DNA of 64,000 bases from Allocatelliglobosispora scoriae (GCF_014204945.1 NZ_JACHMN010000001.1:496001-560000), one strand, 5' to 3'. Positions 1 to 16,623 are shown, counted from the stretch's first letter. Program-made: numbers and translations. Notes: generated by a model not told the origin, from the letters alone.

Positions 1-995
1 ATCCAGTGCGGCGGCGAGGCGATGCCCGCCGACCTGCCGCAACGCGTCGCCGACGTGCTCGGGGTGCCCCTCTACAACATGTACGGTCCGACCGAGACCG
101 CCGTCGACGCCACCCAGTGGCTCGTCGGCACCGGCACGCAGCCGCGGATCCCGATCGGGCTGCCGGTGCCGAACATGCGCGCCTACGTCCTCGACACCGA
201 CCTGCGGCCGGTCGCCGACGGCGGCACCGGGGAGCTCTACCTCGCCGGGGCGCAGCTCGCCGACGGCTACCTGCGGCGGCCCGCGCTCACCGCGCAGCGG
301 TTCACCGCCGACCCGTTCGGGCCGCCCGGCAGCCGCATGTACCGCACCGGCGACCTCGCGACGTGGCTGCCCGGCGGGGTGCTCGACCTGGTCGGGCGCG
401 CCGACGACCAGGTGAAGATACGGGGCTTCCGGGTCGAGCTCGGCGAGGTCGAGACGGTCCTGCGCCGCCTGCCCGGTGTCACCGACACCGTGGTGGTGCT
501 GCGCGAGGACCGCCCCGGCGACCGGCGCCTCGTCGCCTACACCACCGGCACCGCCGACCCGGCCGACACCCGCCGGGCCGCCGCCGCGCACCTGCCCGAA
601 CACATGGTGCCCGCCGCCGTCGTGGCGATGGGCGCCCTGCCCACCCTGCCCAACGGCAAGACCGACCGGGCCGCGCTGCCCGCACCGGAGCTGCGCGCAG
701 CCGCCGGACGGCTGCCGACCGGGGACGACGAGCAGACCCTCGCCCGGCTCTTCGCCGAGGTCCTGGGCCTGCCCGACACCGAACCGTTCGGCGCCGAGAC
801 CAGCTTCTTCGACCTCGGCGGGCACTCGCTGCTCGCCGCCCGCCTGATCAGCCGGGTCCGCTCGGTCTTCAGCGTGGAACTGCCCATCCAGACCGTCTTC
901 GAGACACCGACCGTCGCCGGCCTCGCCCAGTGGCTCGGCCACGCCGAGAAGGCCCGCCCCACCTTGCGCCGCCGGACGGCGCAGAAGGAGACATC

Positions 996-999
<4 letters not shown>
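1..999 (+). CDS. NRPS, 3' part of an A-PCP module (partial)
   Basis: The reading frame is open from base 1, so the gene begins outside the window. The visible protein is the end of an adenylation domain (A5-like YGPTET, TGD, core NGKTDR) followed by a peptidyl carrier protein whose GGHSL motif gives the phosphopantetheine serine at visible residue 276. This module activates an amino acid as an adenylate and loads it onto the carrier. Only part of the pocket code is visible (Q, G, M, V, D at the positions equivalent to GrsA 299, 301, 322, 330, 331), so no substrate is assigned. The stop overlaps the next start as ATGA at 996-999, indicating translational coupling within one NRPS operon. Confidence 0.95.
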
Positions 1000-4142
<3,143 letters not shown>

Positions 4143-4144
4143 TC

Positions 4145-8511
<4,367 letters not shown>

Positions 8512-8515
<4 letters not shown>

Positions 8516-9279
8516 CCGGCACCTGCACCGAGATGGCCTGGGAGTCGGTCGACCTGACCGGCGCGACGGCGGACCTGCCCGTCGCGGTCGGCGGCTCGGT
8601 CGCACCGCACCGGCTGCTCGAGGCCTACCGGCACGGGGCGTTCCCCTACCCGAGCAGCGGTGACTACGCGGCCGAGGTCAACCGGGCGCTCTACGGCGAC
8701 CACGTCGAGGACGGGGTGATCACGGCGTTCCCCGGCACCGACCCCTACGCGGTGACGTGGTGGAACCCGCCGCAGCGCCCGGTGATCCCGGCCGGCGGCC
8801 TGCACCTGTCGCGCAACCTGCGCCGGGACCTGCGCAACCGGCACCCCTGGACCACCACCTGCGACCACGCGTTCACCGAGGTCGTCCAGGAGTGCCGGCG
8901 GCACCGCAGCAGCCGGTGGCTCACCGACGAGCTGTGCGACTCGCTGCTCGCCCTCTACGACGCGGGCTGGGCGCACAGCGTCGAGGTATGGCACGGCGAC
9001 GAGCTGATCGGCGGGCTCTTCGGCACCGGGATGGGCCGGGTCCACGGCGTCGACTCGGCCTTCACCCGCGTACCGGACGCCGGGAAGGTCGCGTTCGCCG
9101 ACCTCGCGGCCCGGCTGCCCGGTGAAGCGCTGATCGACGTGCAGGTGACCAGCGACTACACCACGGCGCTGGGCGCCCGGCCGATCGACCGCGCCGACTA
9201 CCTGGCCGCACTGCGCGATGTGGATCTGCCGCTCATCCCGGCGATGGGCGTCCGCTTCGCCTCAGCCCTGGCCGGGTGA
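8512..9279 (+). CDS. Leucyl/phenylalanyl-tRNA-protein transferase (Aat)-like aminoacyl transferase in the NRPS operon
   Basis: A 255-residue protein similar along its length to bacterial Aat, which moves Leu/Phe from tRNA to N-terminal Lys/Arg of proteins. Family blocks seen are YRHGAFPYP, WWNPPQRPVI, LHLSRNLRRDL, WLTDEL, AHSVEVW, IGGLFG and the catalytic block IDVQVTSDYTTALGA. The D-x-Q pair of the catalytic block is kept, but the Glu of the usual GESMF block is Asp (VDSAF) and the usual NDH is SDY. The GTG start overlaps the NRPS stop (GTGA, 8512-8515), so it is co-translated with the assembly line. Inference: it adds an amino acid from aminoacyl-tRNA to the peptide product rather than acting in N-degron labelling. 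A displaced housekeeping aat is the alternative. Confidence 0.85.
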
Positions 9280-9286
9280 CCGCACA

Positions 9287-9333
9287 CGTGACCGGGGTGC
9301 GCACGGTGATCGTTCGCCGTCGCCCCGGTCACG
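9287..9333. terminator. Convergent hairpin terminator
   Basis: An 11-bp perfect stem (CGTGACCGGGG at 9287-9297 with its complement at 9323-9333) with a shorter inner helix. It lies between the end of the Aat-like gene and the end of the opposing methyltransferase gene, and its right arm overlaps that gene's stop codon. Confidence 0.6.
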
Positions 9334-10078
9334 CGGCGGGCTTCTCCCAGACCGAGACGTGCCGGGCGCTGTCGGCCGTGAACGGCTCGCGGTTCCACCC
9401 GCCCCAGCGCTCCCGCAGCCGCAGCCCCGCGATCCGCGCCATCAGGTCCAGCTCCGCGGGCCACACATACCGGAACGGAACCGACCGGTAATCCCCGCGC
9501 CCGTCCACGACATCGATGTAGTTGGAGCTCATCTCCTGCGTCACGAGGTCGTAGCGGTCGAACGCCCACCCCGTCGCATCCGCGCGGAACGGCACCACGT
9601 CCTGCCCCACCGGCAGTTTCCGCAGCTCCGGCACCATCACCTCGACCACGAAGCAGCCGCCCGGCGCCAGGTGCGCGGCCGCGTTGCGGAAGCACTCGAC
9701 CTGCCCGTCCTGCGTGGTCACATTCATGATCGTATTGAAGACGAGGTAGGCGAGCGAGAACGACCCCTCCACCCGGGCCGTCGTGAAGTCGCCGATCGTC
9801 ACGCCGATCGCGTCGCCGCCGGGCTTGGCCCGCAGCCGGGCCACCATCGCCCGCGACATGTCGATCCCGTGCACCTCGACCCCACGGGCCGCGAGCGGCA
9901 GCGCGATCCGCCCGGTCCCGACCGCGAGTTCCAGCGCGCGACCTCCCCGGGCCAATTCGGCCAGTACGCCGACGGTCGCCCCGATCACCTCCGGCTGGTA
10001 CTCCGCCGACGTGCCGTCGTCGTACTTCGCCGCCACCCGCTCACCGAAGTAGCCGTCCTCATCAGTCACGGCCGTCAC
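9329..10078 (-). CDS. Class I SAM-dependent methyltransferase
   Basis: About 249 residues with a Rossmann methyltransferase core: motif I ALELAVGTGRIALPLA (residues ~48-63), acidic motif II HGIDMS, post-motif GDFTT and LAPGGCFVVEV. The methyl acceptor cannot be read from sequence. A GTG start at 10078 overlaps the upstream dioxygenase gene by 17 bases; a second GTG at 10069 is also possible. Sharing an operon with a PhyH dioxygenase and facing the NRPS operon, it could be a tailoring enzyme, but the opposite strand and intervening terminator mean it may be unrelated. Confidence 0.85.
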   Translation of the reverse strand: MTAVTDEDGYFGERVAAKYDDGTSAEYQPEVIGATVGVLAELARGGRALELAVGTGRIALPLAARGVEVHGIDMSRAMVARLRAKPGGDAIGVTIGDFTTARVEGSFSLAYLVFNTIMNVTTQDGQVECFRNAAAHLAPGGCFVVEVMVPELRKLPVGQDVVPFRADATGWAFDRYDLVTQEMSSNYIDVVDGRGDYRSVPFRYVWPAELDLMARIAGLRLRERWGGWNREPFTADSARHVSVWEKPAA

Positions 10079-10838
10079 CGTACCCCTCCAGACTCTCGAC
10101 GATGGCCCGCGCGACCGGCGACGGATCGGAGCCGTCCAGGGCGAACCCGTCGAGGACCTCCACCCCCGGCTGCGCCATCATCCGCGGGACCGTCCCCCGA
10201 TGCGGCCACGTCGCGGTGTGCACGACGAACGGGTGGCACAGGAAGACATCACCGGCGGCACCCGTCGCCTCGACCGCGCGGCGGCACAGCACCGACGGGC
10301 GCAGCCGCTTCACCGCGTCGTCACCCGGCATACCACGCTCGCCGCCGGGGGCGAGCAGCGGCGGGATGAAACGGTGCGAGCCCGTCACCAGCCGGGTGGG
10401 GGCGTCGTCGGGTCCGACATCGGAGAAGAGGAACAGCGCGAGCAGCCCCCGGCCCCGCGACCGCACGTTCGTCCAGTAAGCACCGCCGTCGACCTCGTAG
10501 CTGCCCTCGATGTGGTAGCCGACCTCACCGGGGTACTCCTCGGTCGGGAACCGCACCGGGATCGTCCCGCCGACCCCGCCGCGCTGCGTCCACCGGCCCG
10601 CGCCGATGAGGATGTCGTAGGCGTCGCTCAGCGCCGGTGCGGTCCCGGCGGTGACGAACGGCCCGCCCTCGGGGCAGTCGATCCGCAGCGCCGGACGCGT
10701 CCAGGTCGCCGGGTCGCGGCCGATGCCGTGGGCGGCGAGCTCCGACCAGATCACCTCGCGGCACGCGGCGGCCGTCCCGGCGTCGAAGGCACCCCGCACC
10801 ACGGTGTAGCCGTCGCGTACGAAGCCGTCGACATCCAT
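10062..10838 (-). CDS. Phytanoyl-CoA dioxygenase (PhyH)-type Fe(II)/2-oxoglutarate oxygenase
   Basis: About 258 residues starting MDVDGFVRDGYTVVRGAF, a typical PhyH-family opening; the frame is open further upstream but the ATG at 10838 fits the family start. The double-stranded beta-helix core shows GYHIEGSY, LFLFSDVGPDDAPTRL, TGSHR, the distal His in HPFVVHTA and the 2-oxoglutarate Arg in VPRMM. The proximal iron motif is H-x-E rather than the usual H-x-D of PhyH. Expected reaction: hydroxylation of a small molecule using oxygen and 2-oxoglutarate. The 3' end overlaps the methyltransferase gene, so the two are probably one operon. Substrate unknown. Confidence 0.85.
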   Translation of the reverse strand: MDVDGFVRDGYTVVRGAFDAGTAAACREVIWSELAAHGIGRDPATWTRPALRIDCPEGGPFVTAGTAPALSDAYDILIGAGRWTQRGGVGGTIPVRFPTEEYPGEVGYHIEGSYEVDGGAYWTNVRSRGRGLLALFLFSDVGPDDAPTRLVTGSHRFIPPLLAPGGERGMPGDDAVKRLRPSVLCRRAVEATGAAGDVFLCHPFVVHTATWPHRGTVPRMMAQPGVEVLDGFALDGSDPSPVARAIVESLEGYGDGRD

Positions 10839-10942
10839 CCGCCGATTGTGCGCGCGGCTCGCGCCCCGGTCATCCGATTTAGTCCGGCCACCGGCAGTGC
10901 ATACGATATGGCTGCCGATCAATCGAACAAAGGTGGCACCCC

Positions 10943-11554
10943 TTGGTCACACGTCTGCGGTCCGCCGTGGTTCTGGCGACGGCGGTCCTCAGCCTCGCCG
11001 GGTGCGCCTCGGAAGGAGACAGGCCGGTCGCGGGTGCCGATCCGGCGAAGGCCGGTCCGCAGGGCGAGGTCGGACCCCGCTCCGCCGCACCGGACAGCGG
11101 TGCCGTGCCGACGGGCACCCCGACCGCCTCCGCCCCGGAGGATCCCCTGGAGGCACTGCGGCAACGGCTCGTCACCGCGCTGCGCGCCGCGGACCCGGGC
11201 GCCGCAGCAGGCACCCTCACCGTCGAGCAGCGGCCCGCGGCGGAGAACCAGCTCGTGATCACCTGGACGGTCAACACCGACCCCTCCGACACGACGGCCC
11301 GGGCCCGGGTGCGGCTCGACGCGATCGCACTGCTCCAGGCCGTCAAAGGCGTCTCGATGGGGTACGGAACGGTGCTGCTCATCGCCACCGGCGCCGTGCT
11401 GGACAAGAACGGCATCGAGACCGAGGCCAAGGTCGTGCGGGCCAAATACTCCCGGCAGCTCATCGCCCGGACGGACTTCACGAAGGTCTCTCCCGAGCAG
11501 GTCCTGGCCCTCCCGGACGACAAGCCCGCCGACATCCACCCCGCCTATCGCTGA
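10943..11554 (+). CDS. Secreted lipoprotein, function unknown
   Basis: A 203-residue protein with a lipoprotein signal peptide (hydrophobic stretch, lipobox LSLAGC, cysteine at residue 21), then a Pro/Ala/Thr-rich linker to about residue 65. A compact domain follows with alternating strands and helices (QLVITWTVN, ARVRLDAIALLQAV, KVVRAKYSRQLI). The start is TTG at 10943 with AAAGGTGG upstream. It is divergent from the PhyH/methyltransferase pair across about 100 bases. No family is recognised; it should be anchored to the outer face of the membrane after lipidation. Confidence 0.8.
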   Translation: MVTRLRSAVVLATAVLSLAGCASEGDRPVAGADPAKAGPQGEVGPRSAAPDSGAVPTGTPTASAPEDPLEALRQRLVTALRAADPGAAAGTLTVEQRPAAENQLVITWTVNTDPSDTTARARVRLDAIALLQAVKGVSMGYGTVLLIATGAVLDKNGIETEAKVVRAKYSRQLIARTDFTKVSPEQVLALPDDKPADIHPAYR

Positions 11555-11579
11555 CCGGCGACGCCATAGGATCGGCGGC

Positions 11580-12326
11580 ATGGCACTGCGACCCGTCCAG
11601 GTGAACATCAAGGCCGTCGACACCGCCGAGGTCGGCCGGTTCTGGGCGGCAGCGCTCGGCTGGGCGGTCACCGGCGGCACACCCGGCGTGACCAGCTACG
11701 TCGCCCCCGTCGGCGACTTCGTCTGGCCGGACCCGGTCGTCCTCGGCATCGACGTCGTCTCCGTCCCCGCGCCCAAGACGGCGGCGAAGAACCGGGTGCA
11801 CCTCGACCTCGCCACCACGTCCGCGGCCCATCAGGCGGAGCTGGTGGCACGCCTGCGGGCGATCGGTGCGACACCCGCGGACGTAGGTCAGGGGAGCAAC
11901 GTGCCGTGGACCGTTCTCGCCGACCCGGAGGGCAACGAGTTCTGCGTGCTGGAGCCGCGCGAGGTGCACCGGGACACCGGGCCGATCGCCGTCGTGGTCG
12001 TCGACTGCGCGGATCCGCGGGCCATGGCCCGGTTCTGGGGTGCGGCGATCGACTGGACGCTGCACGAGGCGACCGACGAGCACGCGGTGCTGCGCAACGC
12101 CGACAACACCGGCCCGTACCTGGAATTCCTCCGCACGCCCGGCGGGAAGACCGCGCCGGACCGCATCCACCTCGACCTGCTGCCCTACCCCGGCGACGAC
12201 AGGGCGGTGGAGGCGGACCGGCTGCGGGCACTCGGCGCCACCGACCTCGACATCGGCCAGGGCGACGCCCCGTGGACCTGCCTGACCGACCCCGACGGCC
12301 ACGAATTCTGCGTCCTGGCCCCGTAA
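11580..12326 (+). CDS. Tandem VOC (glyoxalase/bleomycin-resistance-like) protein
   Basis: 248 residues made of two vicinal-oxygen-chelate halves (about 1-125 and 130-248). Each half has the opening pattern FWAAALGW / FWGAAIDW, a HLDL strand (NRVHLDLA / DRIHLDLL), and the closing pattern DPEGNEFCVLEP / DPDGHEFCVLAP. VOC proteins are metal-binding isomerases, dioxygenases or drug-binding proteins; the double form resembles actinobacterial glyoxalase-like proteins of unknown substrate. It lies 25 bases after the lipoprotein gene on the same strand. Confidence 0.88.
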   Translation: MALRPVQVNIKAVDTAEVGRFWAAALGWAVTGGTPGVTSYVAPVGDFVWPDPVVLGIDVVSVPAPKTAAKNRVHLDLATTSAAHQAELVARLRAIGATPADVGQGSNVPWTVLADPEGNEFCVLEPREVHRDTGPIAVVVVDCADPRAMARFWGAAIDWTLHEATDEHAVLRNADNTGPYLEFLRTPGGKTAPDRIHLDLLPYPGDDRAVEADRLRALGATDLDIGQGDAPWTCLTDPDGHEFCVLAP

Positions 12327-12351
12327 TCCCGCGCTGGTACGCTTCCGCGCT

Positions 12352-13314
12352 ATGTCCCTCCCCTCCGACATGAACCTCGCCTGGGCCGACCCCGCACTGC
12401 AGCGCGCGGCCGTTGCGCTCGCCGACGGCGCCCCCGGCCAGGCACGGGACCTCCTCGCCGCGACGACCGACCCCGACCGGCGCGAGCTCTACGTCTCGGT
12501 GCTGGGCGACGCCGGCCGGCACCAGTTGAAAGCCCTGCGCGAGCTGGCATCGGACGCCGGCGACGACCCGCACGCGTTGCTGCTGCTCGGTTCCGCCCTG
12601 GGCTTCGCCGCGTGGGCCGCCCGCGGCGCCGCGACGATGGACCACACGGCCGAGGACCAGGTTCAGGGCATGCTCGGGTTCGCCGCGCAGTCCCGGACGA
12701 TGCTGGGCCGAGCCGCCGCCCTGGCCCCCGACGACCCGGCGCCCCTGGTAGCGCTGATGAGCGTCGTCAAGGCGGCGGCGACCGACCGCCACGAACCACA
12801 CCGGCTGTTCAAACAGGTGGACGCGCTCGCCCCCGACTCGTTCATGGGCAACCAGCAACGGCTGAGCATGCTGTGCCGCAAGTGGTACGGCAGCACCGAG
12901 CAGATGCTCGGCTTCACACGTGAGCGCGTCGCCCTCCTTCCCGACGGGCACCCGCTGCTGTCGCTGGTGCCGCAGGCCCACATCGAGGTCTGGGTCGACG
13001 GGTGGATGGAGGGCAACTTCGCCGGCCGGATCTACCGACGGTTCACCTACGGCCCGCTGAAGCGCGCAGCCGTCCGCGACGAGGTGGACCGGGCGTCGGA
13101 CCGGATGCTGGCGGGCGCGGCAGCGTTCGCCGACCACCCGTGGGCGATGATGGCGCACCAGATGTTCGGCGCCTACTACGCCCACGCGGGGGCGAAGGCC
13201 AAGGCACGGGTACACCTCGAGCGCGGCGGCGACCGCGCATCGGAGTGGCCGTGGGGATACTTCGGCGACGCCTCCGTCGAGCTGCAGAACGCCCGCAGCG
13301 CCGCCGGCCTGTAA
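12352..13314 (+). CDS. Alpha-helical repeat protein, function unknown
   Basis: 320 residues, almost wholly helical, with TPR-like pairs such as AVALADGAPGQARDLLAA and ARVHLERGGDRASEWPWGYFG at the ends and a central block around MLCRKWYGSTEQMLGFTRERV. There is no signal peptide or membrane segment, so it is likely cytosolic. It follows the VOC gene by 25 bases and is probably co-transcribed. I do not recognise a characterised family; a scaffold or protein-binding role is only suggested by the repeats. Confidence 0.75.
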   Translation: MSLPSDMNLAWADPALQRAAVALADGAPGQARDLLAATTDPDRRELYVSVLGDAGRHQLKALRELASDAGDDPHALLLLGSALGFAAWAARGAATMDHTAEDQVQGMLGFAAQSRTMLGRAAALAPDDPAPLVALMSVVKAAATDRHEPHRLFKQVDALAPDSFMGNQQRLSMLCRKWYGSTEQMLGFTRERVALLPDGHPLLSLVPQAHIEVWVDGWMEGNFAGRIYRRFTYGPLKRAAVRDEVDRASDRMLAGAAAFADHPWAMMAHQMFGAYYAHAGAKAKARVHLERGGDRASEWPWGYFGDASVELQNARSAAGL

Positions 13315-13320
13315 CGCACC

Positions 13321-13363
13321 GACCGCTGCGTCGGCCCCACGGTGGTGCGCGGGCGCAGCGGTC
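13321..13363 (+). terminator. Hairpin after the helical-repeat gene
   Basis: GACCGCTGCG at 13321-13330 pairs perfectly with CGCAGCGGTC at 13354-13363, starting 7 bases after the stop of the upstream gene. It is not followed by a T tract, as is common for terminators in high-GC actinomycetes. Confidence 0.5.
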
Positions 13364-13775
13364 ACTCCGCTCAGCACCCTCGGGTAATTACTGAATTGCT
13401 GGTTAATGTAATCCAATAATTAGAAAAAGGGTCTGACGCGCGATAATCCGCGTACACCATAATGTCCGTTATGGATGATCCAAATAATTACAAGAGATCT
13501 ACCTGCCGAAATGGTCCTGACGGTTCCCGCCGTCGCGCTCCAGCGACCCGGCGCAGCTTTCACATAGCGGCTCTGACCTGCATAAACGGCCTGACAGCCA
13601 CGGAGGCCGCCTAAACGGCCCGACCGGATGTCCCGGGCACCGGCGGAAAGGTGATCCGGCGACGGTTCGGCGCCGTCGCCGGATCCTTACGCGAGCAAAG
13701 GCCGGTCGGCGCTACGCCTCTCCGGCGATGTCGTGGCGGACCTGGCCGCCCTCATCAACGCGAGCGGGACGGCGC
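13364..13775. other. Intergenic region with AT-rich island and a 13-bp hairpin
   Basis: No supported gene. Bases about 13381-13500 are strikingly AT-rich for this genome, with several TAATTA-like runs. Two TAAACGGCC copies occur near 13583 and 13612. A perfect 13-bp stem (13653-13665 with 13673-13685, 7-base loop) precedes the end of the opposing protease gene and probably terminates it. A short open stretch around 13690-13790 on the + strand looks code-like but has no start or family, so it is not called. Confidence 0.5.
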
Positions 13776-15023
13776 CTACCAGAGGGTCGCGCCGTATACC
13801 TGGCCGTAGAGGGCGAGGCTGAGCACGATCGGGTAGTACCACGAGACGTTGGCGTATCCGTAGACCTCGCCGCAGCGGCCCGAGTAACCGTTGGATCCGC
13901 TGGTGACGCCCTCGGCCGCGGTGCCGAACTGCGTGGTGTTCGGGCCGCCGGAGTCGCCGCCTTCGACGCACGCGTTGTGACGGGTGAGGTCATAGACGGT
14001 GCGCCCGCCGCTGTAGGTCACGGTCTCCCGCTTCGCGGTGATGGTGCCGCAGGTCAGCTTGGTCGTGATGCCCGACTTGCAGATCGAGGTGCCGACCGGG
14101 GCGTCGCTGGTGCCGACGACATAGGCGAAGTTCCCATTGGACGGGTTCAGGTCCATCCAGGGTCCCTGGATCCAGTAACCGGCACTCTCGTTGCGGACGA
14201 TCGCGTCGTCGGCGGAGGGGAAACGGCTGATGATCGCGGTGCCGAAGAAGACGCCGATACCGAACGGGCCGCCCTGGCCGCGTACCCCCGAGTTCTGCGC
14301 GACGCAGTGTCCGGCGGTGAGCAGGTAGCCCTGGCCGGTCGTGGGGTTGCGGAGATTGAACCCGGCCGAGCAGGTGCGGTTGATCACATCGCCGCCGTCG
14401 ATGGCGTTCGTGGCCGGGGTGGGCATGCGATCGGTGTACTCCACCCGGACCGCGTCCTCGTAGCCGGCGAAAAGGTCCAGCGCTGCGGCTCGCGTGGCAC
14501 CCTGCAGTGCCGTGACGACCACGCTGTTGGCGACCGGGTCGATGTACCAGCCCACCAGCCCGTCCACCGCGTGGCTGCGCGAGGCGGGGTTCGCGCGCCC
14601 GGCGAGGCCGTCGAGCTTGTCGGTGATCGCCCGCAGGGTGGACATGGGGTGGCGGACCATTCGCGCCTGGGCGCCCGAGGCGGTGATCCTGGCGGCGGCC
14701 TGCGCGCTGGTGACCGCGACGACGAGCGTGCCGGACCCGGGGTCGAACCACGAACCGGCGAACTCCGCGCCCATGGTGGCGCGCACTTCGGCGTCGAGTT
14801 TCACCGCGACGGACTCCTGCGCCAGACGCCGGTTCACCTGGTCGGCAGTGAGGCCGAGATCGCGCTGCAGCGCGGCCATCACGGTCGCCGAGGCGCCCTG
14901 CGGCCGTGCGCCGCCACGAGCATCCAACCCGGCATTCGCCGGTACGCCGCCCGTGACGCCCACGGTGATCGCGGCCCCGACGGCCAGTACGCGCGCCGCC
15001 AGCCGAGAATTTCTCCAGCCCAT
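13776..15023 (-). CDS. Secreted S1 family serine protease (streptogrisin/alpha-lytic type)
   Basis: A 415-residue preproprotein: signal peptide (1 to ~31, ending PANAG), a prodomain (~40-190) with LGLTADQVNRRLAQE and GWYIDPVANSVVV typical of alpha-lytic protease pro regions, then the chymotrypsin-fold protease. The catalytic triad is His in LTAGHC, Asp in ADDAIVRN and Ser in GGDSGGP, with disulfide cysteines around His and Ser. The pro region acts as an intramolecular chaperone in this family. The ATG at 15023 has GAGGAGCTGG upstream on the minus strand; more upstream starts in the frame lack one. Expected role: extracellular protein digestion. It diverges from the CE4 deacetylase gene. Confidence 0.93.
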   Translation of the reverse strand: MGWRNSRLAARVLAVGAAITVGVTGGVPANAGLDARGGARPQGASATVMAALQRDLGLTADQVNRRLAQESVAVKLDAEVRATMGAEFAGSWFDPGSGTLVVAVTSAQAAARITASGAQARMVRHPMSTLRAITDKLDGLAGRANPASRSHAVDGLVGWYIDPVANSVVVTALQGATRAAALDLFAGYEDAVRVEYTDRMPTPATNAIDGGDVINRTCSAGFNLRNPTTGQGYLLTAGHCVAQNSGVRGQGGPFGIGVFFGTAIISRFPSADDAIVRNESAGYWIQGPWMDLNPSNGNFAYVVGTSDAPVGTSICKSGITTKLTCGTITAKRETVTYSGGRTVYDLTRHNACVEGGDSGGPNTTQFGTAAEGVTSGSNGYSGRCGEVYGYANVSWYYPIVLSLALYGQVYGATLW

Positions 15024-15270
15024 GTCCAGCTCCTCAAATATTGACGAGCTTACATTTGAGAATGCCGAGGGTCCATATGACTGAAAGTTTCGGTAACCGA
15101 TCATGGGTATTGAAGTGCACATTCATGGTGAGTCGATCTGCACAGTGGGCCAAATTGGTACCGGAACTTGCAGAAACAAAAATCGTGATGCTTCAATAGG
15201 GCTGCCCACAAGCTCCAACCACCCAGCGGCACTGGTCGCCCAGCCGGCAGTCGCATGCAAGGGAGAAGCA
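15024..15270. promoter_or_regulatory. Divergent promoter region, protease / CE4 deacetylase
   Basis: A 247-base non-coding region richer in A+T than its surroundings, separating two divergently transcribed genes for secreted enzymes. It must hold both promoters. The deacetylase ribosome site GGGAGAAG lies at 15261-15268. No clear operator palindrome was found. Confidence 0.5.
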
Positions 15271-16362
15271 ATGGCTTCCGCACGTCGATTCACCAGGCAG
15301 ATCCTCGCCGTCACGACCGCCGTCTCCGCCACGGCGCTCGTCAGCACCGTCGTGGTCATGACCGCCGCGGCACCGTCCCAGGCGGCGGCCTGCAACGGCT
15401 ACGTCGGCCTCACCTTCGACGACGGCCCCACCGCCGGCAACACCCAGAACCTGCTCAACGCCCTGCGCTCCGCCGGGCTGCGGGCGACCTTCTTCAACAC
15501 CGGGCAGAACGCGCAGGCCAACCCGTCGCTGGTCCTGGCTCAGAAGAACGCCGGAATGTGGACCGCCAACCACAGCTGGGACCACCCGCACATGACCCAG
15601 CTCACCACGGCGCAGATGAGCACCCAGATCGGCAACACCCAGCAGACGATCCAGCAGATCACCGGCACCGCGCCCAAGCTGTTCCGCCCGCCCTACGGCG
15701 AGACGAACGCGACCCTCAAGTCGGTCGAGGCGCAGTACGGGCTCACCGAGATCATCTGGGACGTCGACTCCCAGGACTGGAACAACGCCAGCGTGGCGTC
15801 GATCGTCGCCGCCAACGCCCGGCTCACCAACGGCCAGATCATCCTGATGCACGACTGGCCCGCGAACACGGTCGCCGCGATCCCGCAGATCGCCGCGGGC
15901 CTGGCCAGCCGCAACCTCTGCGCCGGCATGATCTCGCCGACCACCGGCCGCGCGGTCGCACCCGACGGCACCACCCCGCCGTCCCCGTCGCCGTCGGCGT
16001 CCCGGTCGCCCGGCCAGTCCCCGAGCCAGTCGCCGAGCAGCGGCCCCACGAGCTGCCGCGTGGTCTCCAACGTCAGCGCCTGGAACAACGGCCTGACCAA
16101 CAATGTCACCATCACCAACACCGGCAGCGCCACGATCAACGGCTGGCGCCTGACCTTCACGCTCCCGGGTGGACAGAACATCACCTCCGGCTGGAGCGCC
16201 ACCTATACCCCGACCAGCGGGCAGGTCACCGCGACCAACGTCAACTACAACGGCACCCTCGCGCCCGGCGCCTCCACCACCATCGGCTACCAGGCCACGC
16301 ATACCGGCAACTCGGCTGCTCCGACCGGCTTCGCCCTCAACGGCGCCGCCTGCGGTTCCTGA
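15271..16362 (+). CDS. Secreted CE4 polysaccharide deacetylase with C-terminal CBM2
   Basis: 363 residues: signal peptide (1 to ~39), a NodB-type CE4 domain (~40-235), a Pro/Ser linker (~235-260) and a family 2 cellulose-binding module (~262-363). CE4 motifs are all visible: TFDDGP (Asp50/51), metal histidines in NHSWDHP (His101, His105), RPPYGE, DVDSQDW and LMHDW. These enzymes use a metal-bound water to remove acetyl groups from xylan, chitin oligomers or peptidoglycan; fusion to CBM2 suggests acetyl-xylan or chitin in plant or fungal walls. The ATG at 15271 was chosen for GGGAGAAG 2 bases upstream and because it opens a clean signal peptide. Confidence 0.93.
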   Translation: MASARRFTRQILAVTTAVSATALVSTVVVMTAAAPSQAAACNGYVGLTFDDGPTAGNTQNLLNALRSAGLRATFFNTGQNAQANPSLVLAQKNAGMWTANHSWDHPHMTQLTTAQMSTQIGNTQQTIQQITGTAPKLFRPPYGETNATLKSVEAQYGLTEIIWDVDSQDWNNASVASIVAANARLTNGQIILMHDWPANTVAAIPQIAAGLASRNLCAGMISPTTGRAVAPDGTTPPSPSPSASRSPGQSPSQSPSSGPTSCRVVSNVSAWNNGLTNNVTITNTGSATINGWRLTFTLPGGQNITSGWSATYTPTSGQVTATNVNYNGTLAPGASTTIGYQATHTGNSAAPTGFALNGAACGS

Positions 16363-16381
16363 CCGACCCGCTGACGCCGCC

Positions 16382-16422
16382 CCAAGATCGCCGCAACTCT
16401 TCAAGAGTTGCGGCGATCTTGG
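16382..16422. terminator. Perfect 18-bp hairpin, member of the ACTCTT-AAGAGT palindrome family
   Basis: An 18-bp perfect stem (16382-16399 with 16405-16422) and a 5-base loop, 20 bases after the CE4 stop. Arms begin CCAAGATCGCCGC and end at a CAACTC/GAGTTG core. The same core occurs at 44.7 and 62.5 kb. It most likely terminates the CE4 transcript. Confidence 0.75.
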
Positions 16423-16623
16423 TCGTTCCGGTGCTCGGAGCGGCGGGCCCCCGTCCTCGCCGTGATGCCCGGGCGCAGCGGTGTGGCATCGACATTCATC
16501 TGTCAAGCAGCCGACAGCGGGACGTAACACATCCGATGTGGAGCAACGGTATCGTGCGGAAAATACCGGCGATAGCGCAGCTCAGCGGCGTGTCGACCCA
16601 CCTCGCAGACACAGGGAGCATCG

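Noticed and set aside
10839-10922. N-terminal extension of the PhyH dioxygenase frame
   Set aside because: The extra 28 residues are unlike the family and would occupy the divergent promoter region; the family start is the ATG at 10838.
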